A DNA stretch of 64,000 nt, taken from assembly GCA_016784025.1 (NCBI GenBank), contig JADHVL010000001.1, forward strand, positions 1 to 64,000. The letters run 5' to 3'. Position 1 is the stretch's first letter. Every line of letters begins with the position of its first letter. Shown here one piece after another: positions 53,309-61,325 of this stretch. The notes under the pieces are model-generated. The model did no database searches. It saw nothing but the letters and a program-made list of their open reading frames with translations, and was not told the DNA's origin. The translations under genes and the position numbers were made by a program. The stretch is from Fidelibacterota bacterium (GTDB lineage Bacteria > Fidelibacterota > UBA8477 > JABMPR01).

Positions 53309-54772
53309 ATGAACTTGAATCAAAAGAGCACTGTTAAAGTGATCGCGCTGTGTATCAGCAGTCTATTTATTTTATCATCATTAATTGCAGCTGAGGTACC
53401 AAGGAATGCATCTCCAGAGCGTATGGAAGAATGGCGTGACTGGAAGTTTGGACTATTTATCCATTGGGGACCATTTGCCCAGGCTGGCGCTCCCAATGGT
53501 CGAATATCGAGCATGCGCAAGGATTTGGAAGCAGGTTTGAATTATTATAAAACTTTTAATCCCGTCAAATATGATCCCAACCAATGGGCAAAGCTCGCCG
53601 GTGAAGCTGGAATGCGCTATGCTGTATTGGTTGCCAAGCATCATGATGGATTCTGCAATTGGGATTCCAAGGTCACTGAAAGAACCATTACCAATCCAGA
53701 CTGCCCCTGGAGCAAATCAAAAAATCCAGATATTGTGGGTGAATATGTCAAAGCATTCAGAAAGGCAGATCTGAAAGTTGGTCTGTACTCCTCACATCTG
53801 AATTATTCAGATCCAGGTGGCATGGGGGCAATGATTGATGCCCAGCCGGGTGCAAAACGTAAATCGGTGAATCGTTGGGTTGAGGACTACAAGGAAAGAG
53901 CTCCTGAATTGTGGAAGAATTATGTACAGCAGGAATATGATCAGCTCTCTGAGCTCATGGGAAATTACGGTCCCATTGATATTGTCTGGTTTGATATTCA
54001 CTGGCCTAAAAATGGAAGTGAGGATGCTGCTCCCATCTACCAGATGATTCGTGAGAAGCAGCCGAATATCATTTTTGATAATCGTGGTACCCTCGATTAT
54101 GTAGATTATAAAGTCCAGGAACAATGGATTCCCAACGTACCACCCAAAACAGAATTCTGGGAATTTAACTGTCCTACTGCCAGCAGTGGAGGAGGAGGTT
54201 TCTGGTATAAGGGTGAAGATGCAGTTTACAGGACAGGTGAGGAACTTTTATACATCCTGGTAGATGTGGTTGGAAAAGGGGGCAACTTCCTCCTGAATGT
54301 CAGTCCCAAACCTGATGGCAGCATTGCACAACAAGAAGTTGATGCCTTAAAGGGGATTGGAACCTGGATGGATAAAAATAGTGAAGCCATCTATGGGACA
54401 ACCGCCAGTCCATGGGGTGATCCTCCAGCCTGGGGCCGAATATCGACTAAAGGGAATCGTCTCTACCTCATGGTTTGGGATTGGAAAAAAGGATCAGAGC
54501 TCACTCTGGATATTCCAGCGAAACAGGTCAAGAAAGTCTCCCTGCTCGCTGACAATAAAAAAGTCAAATACTCCAAAGCGAAGGATGGGATCAAGATCAA
54601 GCTGTCAACCTCTGCACCTGACAAATATGTCTCAGTTATTGCAGTGGACTACATAGGTGATCTTAAGGCCGACCAAAAATGGTCCAAACCAGTTAAACAT
54701 GCCAAATCTGATGTCTGGCATTTTGATAAAAAATCAGGCAAGCAGGAAAAAGGATTTCCGCCAAAACCATAG
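53309..54772 (+). CDS. GH29 alpha-L-fucosidase (second)
   Basis: The start at 53309 gives a signal peptide (VKVIALCISSLFILSSLIAAE) and a 487-residue protein; an upstream TTG at 53261 adds only repeat-derived residues. GH29 signatures are KFGLFIHWGPFAQAG (46-60), KHHDGFCNWDS (110-120) and IVWFDIHWP with predicted nucleophile Asp229. It resembles the first fucosidase only in the family core. It lies in the middle of the sulfatase operon, so desulfation and removal of fucose would be coordinated. Confidence 0.9.
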   Translation: MNLNQKSTVKVIALCISSLFILSSLIAAEVPRNASPERMEEWRDWKFGLFIHWGPFAQAGAPNGRISSMRKDLEAGLNYYKTFNPVKYDPNQWAKLAGEAGMRYAVLVAKHHDGFCNWDSKVTERTITNPDCPWSKSKNPDIVGEYVKAFRKADLKVGLYSSHLNYSDPGGMGAMIDAQPGAKRKSVNRWVEDYKERAPELWKNYVQQEYDQLSELMGNYGPIDIVWFDIHWPKNGSEDAAPIYQMIREKQPNIIFDNRGTLDYVDYKVQEQWIPNVPPKTEFWEFNCPTASSGGGGFWYKGEDAVYRTGEELLYILVDVVGKGGNFLLNVSPKPDGSIAQQEVDALKGIGTWMDKNSEAIYGTTASPWGDPPAWGRISTKGNRLYLMVWDWKKGSELTLDIPAKQVKKVSLLADNKKVKYSKAKDGIKIKLSTSAPDKYVSVIAVDYIGDLKADQKWSKPVKHAKSDVWHFDKKSGKQEKGFPPKP

Positions 54773-54867
54773 CAGGGCGTTCTATCAAATTCAAGCTTTT
54801 GCCTCATATGTCTCTGATGGTGTGTCGTGGATTTGAACACTGAATGAATTGATTTGAGTATAGGGTC

Positions 54868-56592
54868 ATGGAACGAAGACAATTTCTGAAAATAGTGTCT
54901 CTGGCATCCGTAAGTATGCTAGGGAATGTTCCATTAATTGCCGCTGAAAAACGTCCCAATATCCTCTTTATAATGTCAGATGATCATTCCTCTGAAGCCA
55001 TTGGGGCTTATGGAGGAAGATTGGCCAAACTAAATCCGACCCCCACCATTGATAAACTGGCAGCAGAAGGCATCATCTGCAGAAATACATTCTGCACTAA
55101 TTCAATCTGTAGCCCAAGCCGGGCTTCAATTCTTACGGGTCAATACAGTCATACCAATGGTGTGACTTCCCTGGGGGGACGGGTTGCTGAAAAGGATCAA
55201 ACCTTGCCGCTCAATCTTCGCCAGGCAGGTTATCAAACTGCTGTTGTGGGAAAGTGGCACCTGAACACCCAGCCTCTATCCTTTGATTTTTATAAGGTTC
55301 TCAAGGGGCAGGGAAACTACGATAATCCTACTTTTTTTGAACGTGAATCCCCAAGAGCCAAGGAAGTAAAGTCCCAAGAAACTGGCTATTGCTCTGATTT
55401 GATCTACGAAAATTCTGTGAAGTGGTTAGAGCAAAGGGATAAAAGGAAGCCCTTCGCCTTGTTTTATCATTTCAAAGCTCCTCATGGTCCCTGGAAATAT
55501 CATGATCGTTATGCTTCCCTGTACAGGGATCTTGACATGCCTGAGCCTGAAAGTTTATGGGATAATAAGGAGCATGGGTCTCTTGCTACCCGCGGTCATA
55601 ATGACGAACTCATCACTCAGATTGGCTCTTCAGTTGGACGCAGGCATCGTTCCAGGACCCAGATTAGATATCTGAAAAAGGAACTTGCCAGACAGGGCAA
55701 GAAGTCACTTGTGGACAACCTGGACAATCTCTCTGATGATGAAATAAAGGGGATGTCGTATCAAGCTTATGTCAAGGGCTATCTCCGGTGCGTCAGGGGA
55801 GTGGATGACAATATTAGAAAGATGTTGGAATTTCTAAAAGCAGAAGGTCAGTTGGATAACACCATCATCGTTTATACCTCAGACCAGGGCATGTTTCTGG
55901 GTGAGCACGATTTCATTGACAAACGCTGGATGTATGAGGAATCATTACGTATGCCGTTTATTGTTCGATATCCACGGGCGATAAAGGCTGGTACCGCTAC
56001 GGATGCCCTGATCAACAATACAGACTTTGCGCCCATGTTGCTTGATTATGCCGGTGTGAAGACCCCTGGGAGCATGCAGGGCACCAGTTTCAGACCAATT
56101 CTCGAAACCCGAAAAGAACCAGATGATTGGCGCACAGCCACCTACTACAGGTATTGGCTACACATGGCACATCACTATAATCCAGCGCACTTTGGAATTC
56201 GAACCAAGGAATGGAAGCTCATTTTCTTTTATGGTCAACCAGAGAAAGTTCCAAAAGAGGGGAAAAAGAAATCTCCCAAATCAATCTTTACTCCACCTGG
56301 TTGGGAGCTGTATAACATGCAAGATGATTTTCAGGAGATGAATAATCTCTATGGAAAGCCAGGATATGCAAAGATCACCAAACAGTTAAAGCGTGAGCTC
56401 AAGGAACTGCGTGAGGAACTTGGTGATTCCGACGATGACTTTCCACATATCAAAGTGGTGGTAGAGCGACATTGGGATGATGATTTGAAGGAATCCCTGA
56501 AAATCTCAAATCATCTTAGCGAAAATGCAGACGAGCTGAATTCATTCGAGAAACCAGAAAAGCTTAAGAAATCAAAAAAATCAAAAAAATAA
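54868..56592 (+). CDS. Tat-exported S1 sulfatase with Lys-rich tail, slippery end
   Basis: The 574-residue protein has Tat signal ERRQFLKIVSLASVSMLG, metal Asp38-Asp39, motif C81-S-P-S-R and YTSDQGMFLGEHDFIDKRW. It belongs with the 23804 and 45471 enzymes. The last codons encode LKKSKKSKK and contain two A-AAA-AAA heptamers in the zero frame, the second just before the stop. A -1 shift there leads into the GH97 frame. See the GH97 entry. Confidence 0.9.
   Translation: MERRQFLKIVSLASVSMLGNVPLIAAEKRPNILFIMSDDHSSEAIGAYGGRLAKLNPTPTIDKLAAEGIICRNTFCTNSICSPSRASILTGQYSHTNGVTSLGGRVAEKDQTLPLNLRQAGYQTAVVGKWHLNTQPLSFDFYKVLKGQGNYDNPTFFERESPRAKEVKSQETGYCSDLIYENSVKWLEQRDKRKPFALFYHFKAPHGPWKYHDRYASLYRDLDMPEPESLWDNKEHGSLATRGHNDELITQIGSSVGRRHRSRTQIRYLKKELARQGKKSLVDNLDNLSDDEIKGMSYQAYVKGYLRCVRGVDDNIRKMLEFLKAEGQLDNTIIVYTSDQGMFLGEHDFIDKRWMYEESLRMPFIVRYPRAIKAGTATDALINNTDFAPMLLDYAGVKTPGSMQGTSFRPILETRKEPDDWRTATYYRYWLHMAHHYNPAHFGIRTKEWKLIFFYGQPEKVPKEGKKKSPKSIFTPPGWELYNMQDDFQEMNNLYGKPGYAKITKQLKRELKELREELGDSDDDFPHIKVVVERHWDDDLKESLKISNHLSENADELNSFEKPEKLKKSKKSKK
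56574..56592 (+). promoter_or_regulatory. Candidate -1 ribosomal slippage site
   Basis: Two A-AAA-AAA heptamers (56574-56580 and 56583-56589) lie in the X-XXY-YYZ phase of the sulfatase reading frame, the second directly before the TAA. A -1 step continues into the open GH97 frame. Slippage is inferred from sequence only. Confidence 0.35.
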
Positions 56593-56609
56593 TTCTCTGT
56601 ATTTGTTTT

Positions 56610-58559
56610 TTGTCTGCATCTTTGAGCTCTATGGCTCAAGCCAGAGACATGGAAATAGTCAGTCCGGATGGAAGTATCTCTGCCAGGATAGGGCGGGATG
56701 CTGAACTGCATCTCACACTTGAAGTCAGCCGGGGTAGAGATTTAATTCTCCATCCATCGCCCATGGGTATCATCATCGATTCAATTGATCTTGGTTCTGG
56801 AGCTGAGATCATCACGCATGAGCCATATATAGTGAATGAATCCTATGATTTGCTCGGAGGACATTCCAGAGCCATAAATCATTGTACTGGCTCAAAAATA
56901 AAAATCAAAACCTCAGGACAGACCTGGACACTCGGCGTGAGAGTTTTTAATGATGGTGTTGCCTTCCAGTATATCTATCCAAACACTGGTCCTGTTAAGT
57001 TTACTGGCGAGTCAACCCAGTTCAATTTCAGTAAAGGTCTAAATGCCAAATACATGCTTCATAAACGGGCAGAAGAGAGTAAAATCTATACGGGAAAACT
57101 CTCTGATTTCTCCAGAAGCAAGACCAAACGAACCATGCCACCACTTTTGCTTTATTCTGATGATATGAGTGAATATATCATGCTCTTAGAGGCTGGTGGA
57201 TTTGATTTCCATGGGTACTCTCTGCTTCCGGAAATTCCAAAAGGAAATGTTGGCGGAGTAACCAGTCTGAAAGTGGATTATGCTGAAGCGGCTGATGGTT
57301 GGGACATTAATGGAGACATTGAAACTGCCTGGAAAGTTCTTTGCATTGTCAACTCACTGAATGAATTGGTGAATACTGACATCGTGACCAATCTTTGTCC
57401 AGAGCCAGATCCACAATTGTTTCCACGAGGAGTCCATGAGGATTGGATCAAGCCTGGCAAATCAACCTGGAATTGGTGGGCCAGGGTCAAAGTGGATTAT
57501 GAAAAACAGAAGGAGCTGATTGATTTAGCAGCTCAGATGGGAGCCGACTATCATCTCGTGGATATTGGCTGGGATTCCAAGTGGGGGAATGAAGCAAAAG
57601 GAGCCTATGATTTTCTGCAGGATCTGTGTGATTATGCTGGATCGAAAGGTATTGGTATCTTTGTTTGGAAGACTTCAGATGTCAGCTTGAACCTGGAATT
57701 GAAAAAAGCAGATCCTAAAAACAAGTTTACAAAGCTACAGGCCTATGATGTCAGCCGGAATCTTGATGAGATGCGAACCGAGGTGGAACGTATAGCCGCT
57801 ACAGGAGCAATAGGCATTAAGCTAGATTATATCAACAGCGAAAATTCCCAATGGAAACGATATATGGAGGATTTTCTGAAAGTTGCCGCTGAGAATCAAT
57901 TGATGGTAGATTTCCATGGATGTCCCATACCAGCTGGTGAAAGTCGCACCTACCCAAATGAAGTATCCAGAGAGGCTATCTGGGGAGGTGAAAAACTGAG
58001 AGGCGGTGGGGGTGCCAGGAAAATGCCCACATCCCATTACATTGATCAACTCTTTACTCGCCTGATAGCGGGTCATGCTGATTTTACTCCCGGTATTTTG
58101 AATCCTGAAAAAGGTTTAGGCTATACTCAAGCGATGCAATTGGCAGCTGCCATGATGTTCACCTCACCGTATTTGTGTTGGGCGGATCATCCGGACAATT
58201 ATCTTGCATCAGCAGGTCTGGACCTGATCCAAAGTCTTCCAACTACCTGGGATGAGACCCTGGTTTTGGAGGGGAGTGGGTTGAGCGATCTGGCCGTTTA
58301 TGCCCGGAGAAAAGGTGGGAATTGGTATGTGGCCGGAATCAATGGCCTGGCGAATGAAGTCCAAAAATATGATTTAAACTTGAACTTTCTGAATGAAAAA
58401 AAATACCTGGTTACACTCTACTCAGATGACTTAATCAAGGGATCGCCAGATATTGTGGCCAGCAAGCTGGTGAAGCGGCGAGGTGATCAGGTCAAGATCA
58501 AGATGCTTCCCAGCGGTGGGTTTATCGTTCGTTTAACCGAAGTTGAAACCCCCGAATGA
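56610..58559 (+). CDS. GH97 glycoside hydrolase
   Basis: The 649-residue product (from TTG 56610) has the GH97 N-terminal beta-sandwich (about 10-260) and a TIM barrel with VDIGWDSKWGN and IKLDYINSE, then a C-terminal beta domain. The family holds alpha-glucosidases and alpha-galactosidases. The frame is open upstream to 56568 and encodes a typical signal-peptide core (KKIILCICFLSASLSSMAQA). That stretch has no ATG, GTG or TTG before its core. The true start may be ATA, ATT or ATC, or entry by -1 slippage from the sulfatase. It overlaps the esterase gene by four bases. Confidence 0.85.
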   Translation: MSASLSSMAQARDMEIVSPDGSISARIGRDAELHLTLEVSRGRDLILHPSPMGIIIDSIDLGSGAEIITHEPYIVNESYDLLGGHSRAINHCTGSKIKIKTSGQTWTLGVRVFNDGVAFQYIYPNTGPVKFTGESTQFNFSKGLNAKYMLHKRAEESKIYTGKLSDFSRSKTKRTMPPLLLYSDDMSEYIMLLEAGGFDFHGYSLLPEIPKGNVGGVTSLKVDYAEAADGWDINGDIETAWKVLCIVNSLNELVNTDIVTNLCPEPDPQLFPRGVHEDWIKPGKSTWNWWARVKVDYEKQKELIDLAAQMGADYHLVDIGWDSKWGNEAKGAYDFLQDLCDYAGSKGIGIFVWKTSDVSLNLELKKADPKNKFTKLQAYDVSRNLDEMRTEVERIAATGAIGIKLDYINSENSQWKRYMEDFLKVAAENQLMVDFHGCPIPAGESRTYPNEVSREAIWGGEKLRGGGGARKMPTSHYIDQLFTRLIAGHADFTPGILNPEKGLGYTQAMQLAAAMMFTSPYLCWADHPDNYLASAGLDLIQSLPTTWDETLVLEGSGLSDLAVYARRKGGNWYVAGINGLANEVQKYDLNLNFLNEKKYLVTLYSDDLIKGSPDIVASKLVKRRGDQVKIKMLPSGGFIVRLTEVETPE

Positions 58560-59485
58560 TGCGCATTTTCCAAACAACATTATTCATTGTGCTAGGAGCA
58601 ATTCAATTGCTGGCCGTGCAGAAGTCCCAGGACACTCTAGCTCTGATATACACCAGAGGTGGTGGCTTTAAAGCCGATAAGATTGTGAAGTACAAAACCA
58701 TTGGTGAAAATGATCTATCCCTATACTGCTTCTATCCAGACGACTTCAATCCAGGTGACTCGAGGCCAGCCATTGTGTTCTTTTTCGGTGGCGGGTGGAA
58801 AGGGGGGAGTGTCCAACAGTTCTTTCCCCAAAGCAAATATCTGGCTTCCAGAGGAATGATAGCCATTTGCGCCCAATATCGTACTGCTAAACAGGGAGCT
58901 GAACCTTATGAATGTGTAGAGGATGGAAAATCCGCTATCCGCTATGTCAGAGGACATGCCCGAGAATTGGGTATCAATCCTCAGCTTATTGCAGCTGGAG
59001 GAGGATCGGCAGGTGGACATCTGGCAGCCTGTACGGCCACTATTTCTGATTATGACTGCCCAGAAGATGATCGATCAATATCAGCAATACCCAATGCGCT
59101 GGTATTATTTAGTCCGGTCTATGACAATGGTCCTCAGGGCTATGGATACGAACGGGTGAAGGATTATTACCTGTCTATTTCACCCATCGATAATCTGAAT
59201 GGTAAACAGCCACCCACTCTGGTATTCATGGGTGATCGTGATAAACACACACCGGTTGAAACCACTCAACGATATCAGCAATCCATGCTGGCGAATGGGA
59301 ATCACTGCCAGACCATCATTTATCCAGGGCAAAAGCATGGTTTTTTCAATATTCATAAGTCGAAGCAGCCAAAATATTTTATTGAAACAGCTGTCAAAAT
59401 GGATGGCTTTCTCAAAACGCTAGGGTTTATATCCGGTCCAGCTACCATTCATGAGTGGTTCAAAGATCAGGAAGGTACTGAATGA
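58556..59485 (+). CDS. Secreted alpha/beta-hydrolase, carbohydrate esterase-like
   Basis: The 309-residue protein starts in an ATGA overlap with the GH97 stop. A signal peptide (IFQTTLFIVLGAIQLLA) is followed by the hormone-sensitive-lipase-like order: oxyanion loop FFGGGWKGG (HGGGW in most relatives), nucleophile elbow GGGSAGGHLA near residue 145, and a late 'GQKHGFFN' with the catalytic His. Relatives (BD-FAE, acetyl-xylan esterases) remove acetyl or feruloyl groups. It is the last gene of the 45.5 kb operon. Confidence 0.82.
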   Translation: MMRIFQTTLFIVLGAIQLLAVQKSQDTLALIYTRGGGFKADKIVKYKTIGENDLSLYCFYPDDFNPGDSRPAIVFFFGGGWKGGSVQQFFPQSKYLASRGMIAICAQYRTAKQGAEPYECVEDGKSAIRYVRGHARELGINPQLIAAGGGSAGGHLAACTATISDYDCPEDDRSISAIPNALVLFSPVYDNGPQGYGYERVKDYYLSISPIDNLNGKQPPTLVFMGDRDKHTPVETTQRYQQSMLANGNHCQTIIYPGQKHGFFNIHKSKQPKYFIETAVKMDGFLKTLGFISGPATIHEWFKDQEGTE

Positions 59486-59565
59486 AAAATGAGAATTACT
59501 TCCGGTTGTACTGGTTTGAGAAATTGTGTAAAACTAATGGCACTTCATCATATGCGCTATGATGT

Positions 59566-59620
59566 CATGCTTCGAGAGCCTCAGCAAGACACATAGCTGG
59601 GCTCCCTGAGGTGGCACGCT
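59566..59620. repeat. Degenerate copy of the dispersed TTCGA-GCCTCAG repeat
   Basis: TGCTTCGAGAGCCTCAGC (59568-59585) followed by GCTCCCTGAGG (59601-59611) is an imperfect inverted pair like 49827-49884. It lies in the non-coding stretch between the esterase gene and the next operon. Confidence 0.5.
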
Positions 59621-59682
59621 TCTTTTGTAACAGAATTGCCAGGAAATGACTGCAAAAAGTACTGGACTTTATTCCCGAATAA

Positions 59683-59699
59683 AGTATACTAAATATATT
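59683..59699. promoter_or_regulatory. Locus operator, site 5 (upstream of 59.7 kb operon)
   Basis: AGTATACT-A-AATATATT, 36 bases before the start at 59736. It has the same 8-1-8 layout as the other four sites. Confidence 0.6.
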
Positions 59700-59735
59700 A
59701 TAGCTTAGCACCTTGTTTACCCAGAAAGGGTTATC

Positions 59736-61316
59736 ATGTCGAGATTTGGACATCCACAAAGAAGCCAGAATCCAATGGCTAGTGCAGTTGGTTTATTGCT
59801 TCTAGTCATGATCTCGAATAGTCCAATCTCAATTCTTGCTGATGTGCAGTTGCCTGCTCTGTTTCAAGACCATATGGTACTCCAGCAGATGACTGAAATT
59901 CCTGTGTGGGGCTGGGCAAATCCTGGAGAAAAAATTCATCTGGAGTTTGCGGATCAACAAAAAAACCTAGAAGCCAATGATGTTGGAGAATGGAGTACAT
60001 CTCTAACTCCCATACCATATGGCGGTCCCTATCAGATGACCATCTCAGCTGAAAATGAAGTCGTTTTGAAAGATATCCTGCTGGGTGAAGTCTGGCTTTG
60101 CTCTGGTCAGTCCAACATGGATTTTACGGTGTCAAAAGCCAAGGATTCTGAGATGGAAATTGCAGCTGCTGATTTCCCAAATATTCGACTGTTCAGCGTA
60201 AAGAAAGCGATGACTTATGATGGTCCCAATTCTGACTGTAACGGGAGCTGGACTGTCTGTTCTCCTGAGAGTATCAAAAAGTTCTCTGCCGTTGCCTATT
60301 ACTTTGGACGTGAAATTCATGAAGAGCTAGATGTTCCAGTCGGGTTGATTCAGGCATCATGGGGTGGAACGAGGGTGGAAGCCTGGACTTCACGTCAAGC
60401 GCTTGAATCCCATGAAGCTGGGGAATCCGCAATACAGAAGTATGAGCATGAACTGGCGACATTTGATCCACAACAGGCCGCCAGAGATTATGATGAACGT
60501 TTGGAGGCTTGGGAGAAGAAGAAACTTCGCAAGCCAAATGTCAAGAAACCAAAAAAGAAACCAAGTCCTGCTAAAAATAGAAATGCTCCAACAGGTCTTT
60601 TTAACGCCATGATCAATCCTACGATTCCCTTTGCCATTCAGGGAGTTATCTGGTACCAGGGTGAAGCAAACTCGAAAACTGAACAGGATGCCTATCAATA
60701 TCGCACTCTCTTATCATCAATGATCCAGAACTGGCGTCAGAGCTGGGATCAGGGCGATTTCCCCTTTTATTTTGTGCAATTACCTGCATTCGCATCAGAA
60801 AAGGTTTACTGGCCCATAATCCGAGAGTCCATGTCAGTTGTGAATAGCACAATTAAGAATACTGGTATGGCAGTAACTGTAGATCTGGATGAAACAAAAT
60901 TGCATCCCAAAAACAAGCAGGATGTGGGGTATCGATTGGCACTCCTGGCTTTGGGTGATACCTACCAAAGAGATATAGCTTTTTTAGGGCCTGAGGTTAA
61001 AACAGTGCGTCTCAAAGGATCTGAAGTGCTGATTCGCTTTAAATCTTTTGGTGATGGATTATCAACAACTCAAGCTGAATTATCAGGATTTGAACTAGCC
61101 GGAGCCGATGGTCAGTATCATTCAGCACAGGCGAATGTTATATCTTCGGGATTTTTTAAAAGAGAGCAGAATCAAGTAAGTGTGACTAGCCCAACAGTTT
61201 CAAATCCAGTATATGTCAGATATGCCTGGGCAAACGCACCGGTTGCCTCTCTGAAAAACAGTGCAGGGTTACCAGCCCCACCCTTTCAATTAGAAGTTCA
61301 TGCTTCAGGAAAATGA
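59736..61316 (+). CDS. SASA-type carbohydrate acetylesterase (sialate O-acetylesterase-like)
   Basis: The 526-residue protein has a signal peptide (about 14-35) and the SASA/CE20 order. An N-terminal beta domain (VQLPALFQDHMVLQQ...WGWANPGE) is followed by the SGNH-type GQSNM with catalytic Ser126, and GLIQASWGGTRVEAW near residue 208. The catalytic His is likely in DETKLHPKNKQDVGYRLA. These enzymes remove O-acetyl groups from sugars, often sialic acid or xylan. A charged Lys-rich loop (about 256-284) is unusual. AAAGGG lies just upstream. It starts the last operon. Confidence 0.88.
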   Translation: MSRFGHPQRSQNPMASAVGLLLLVMISNSPISILADVQLPALFQDHMVLQQMTEIPVWGWANPGEKIHLEFADQQKNLEANDVGEWSTSLTPIPYGGPYQMTISAENEVVLKDILLGEVWLCSGQSNMDFTVSKAKDSEMEIAAADFPNIRLFSVKKAMTYDGPNSDCNGSWTVCSPESIKKFSAVAYYFGREIHEELDVPVGLIQASWGGTRVEAWTSRQALESHEAGESAIQKYEHELATFDPQQAARDYDERLEAWEKKKLRKPNVKKPKKKPSPAKNRNAPTGLFNAMINPTIPFAIQGVIWYQGEANSKTEQDAYQYRTLLSSMIQNWRQSWDQGDFPFYFVQLPAFASEKVYWPIIRESMSVVNSTIKNTGMAVTVDLDETKLHPKNKQDVGYRLALLALGDTYQRDIAFLGPEVKTVRLKGSEVLIRFKSFGDGLSTTQAELSGFELAGADGQYHSAQANVISSGFFKREQNQVSVTSPTVSNPVYVRYAWANAPVASLKNSAGLPAPPFQLEVHASGK

Positions 61317-61325
61317 TTTGAGAAA

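Noticed and set aside
53800-54130. Genes on the strand opposite to the sulfatase operon
   Set aside because: Open frames there lie entirely within well-supported genes, lack domain motifs and ribosome sites, and are frame shadows.
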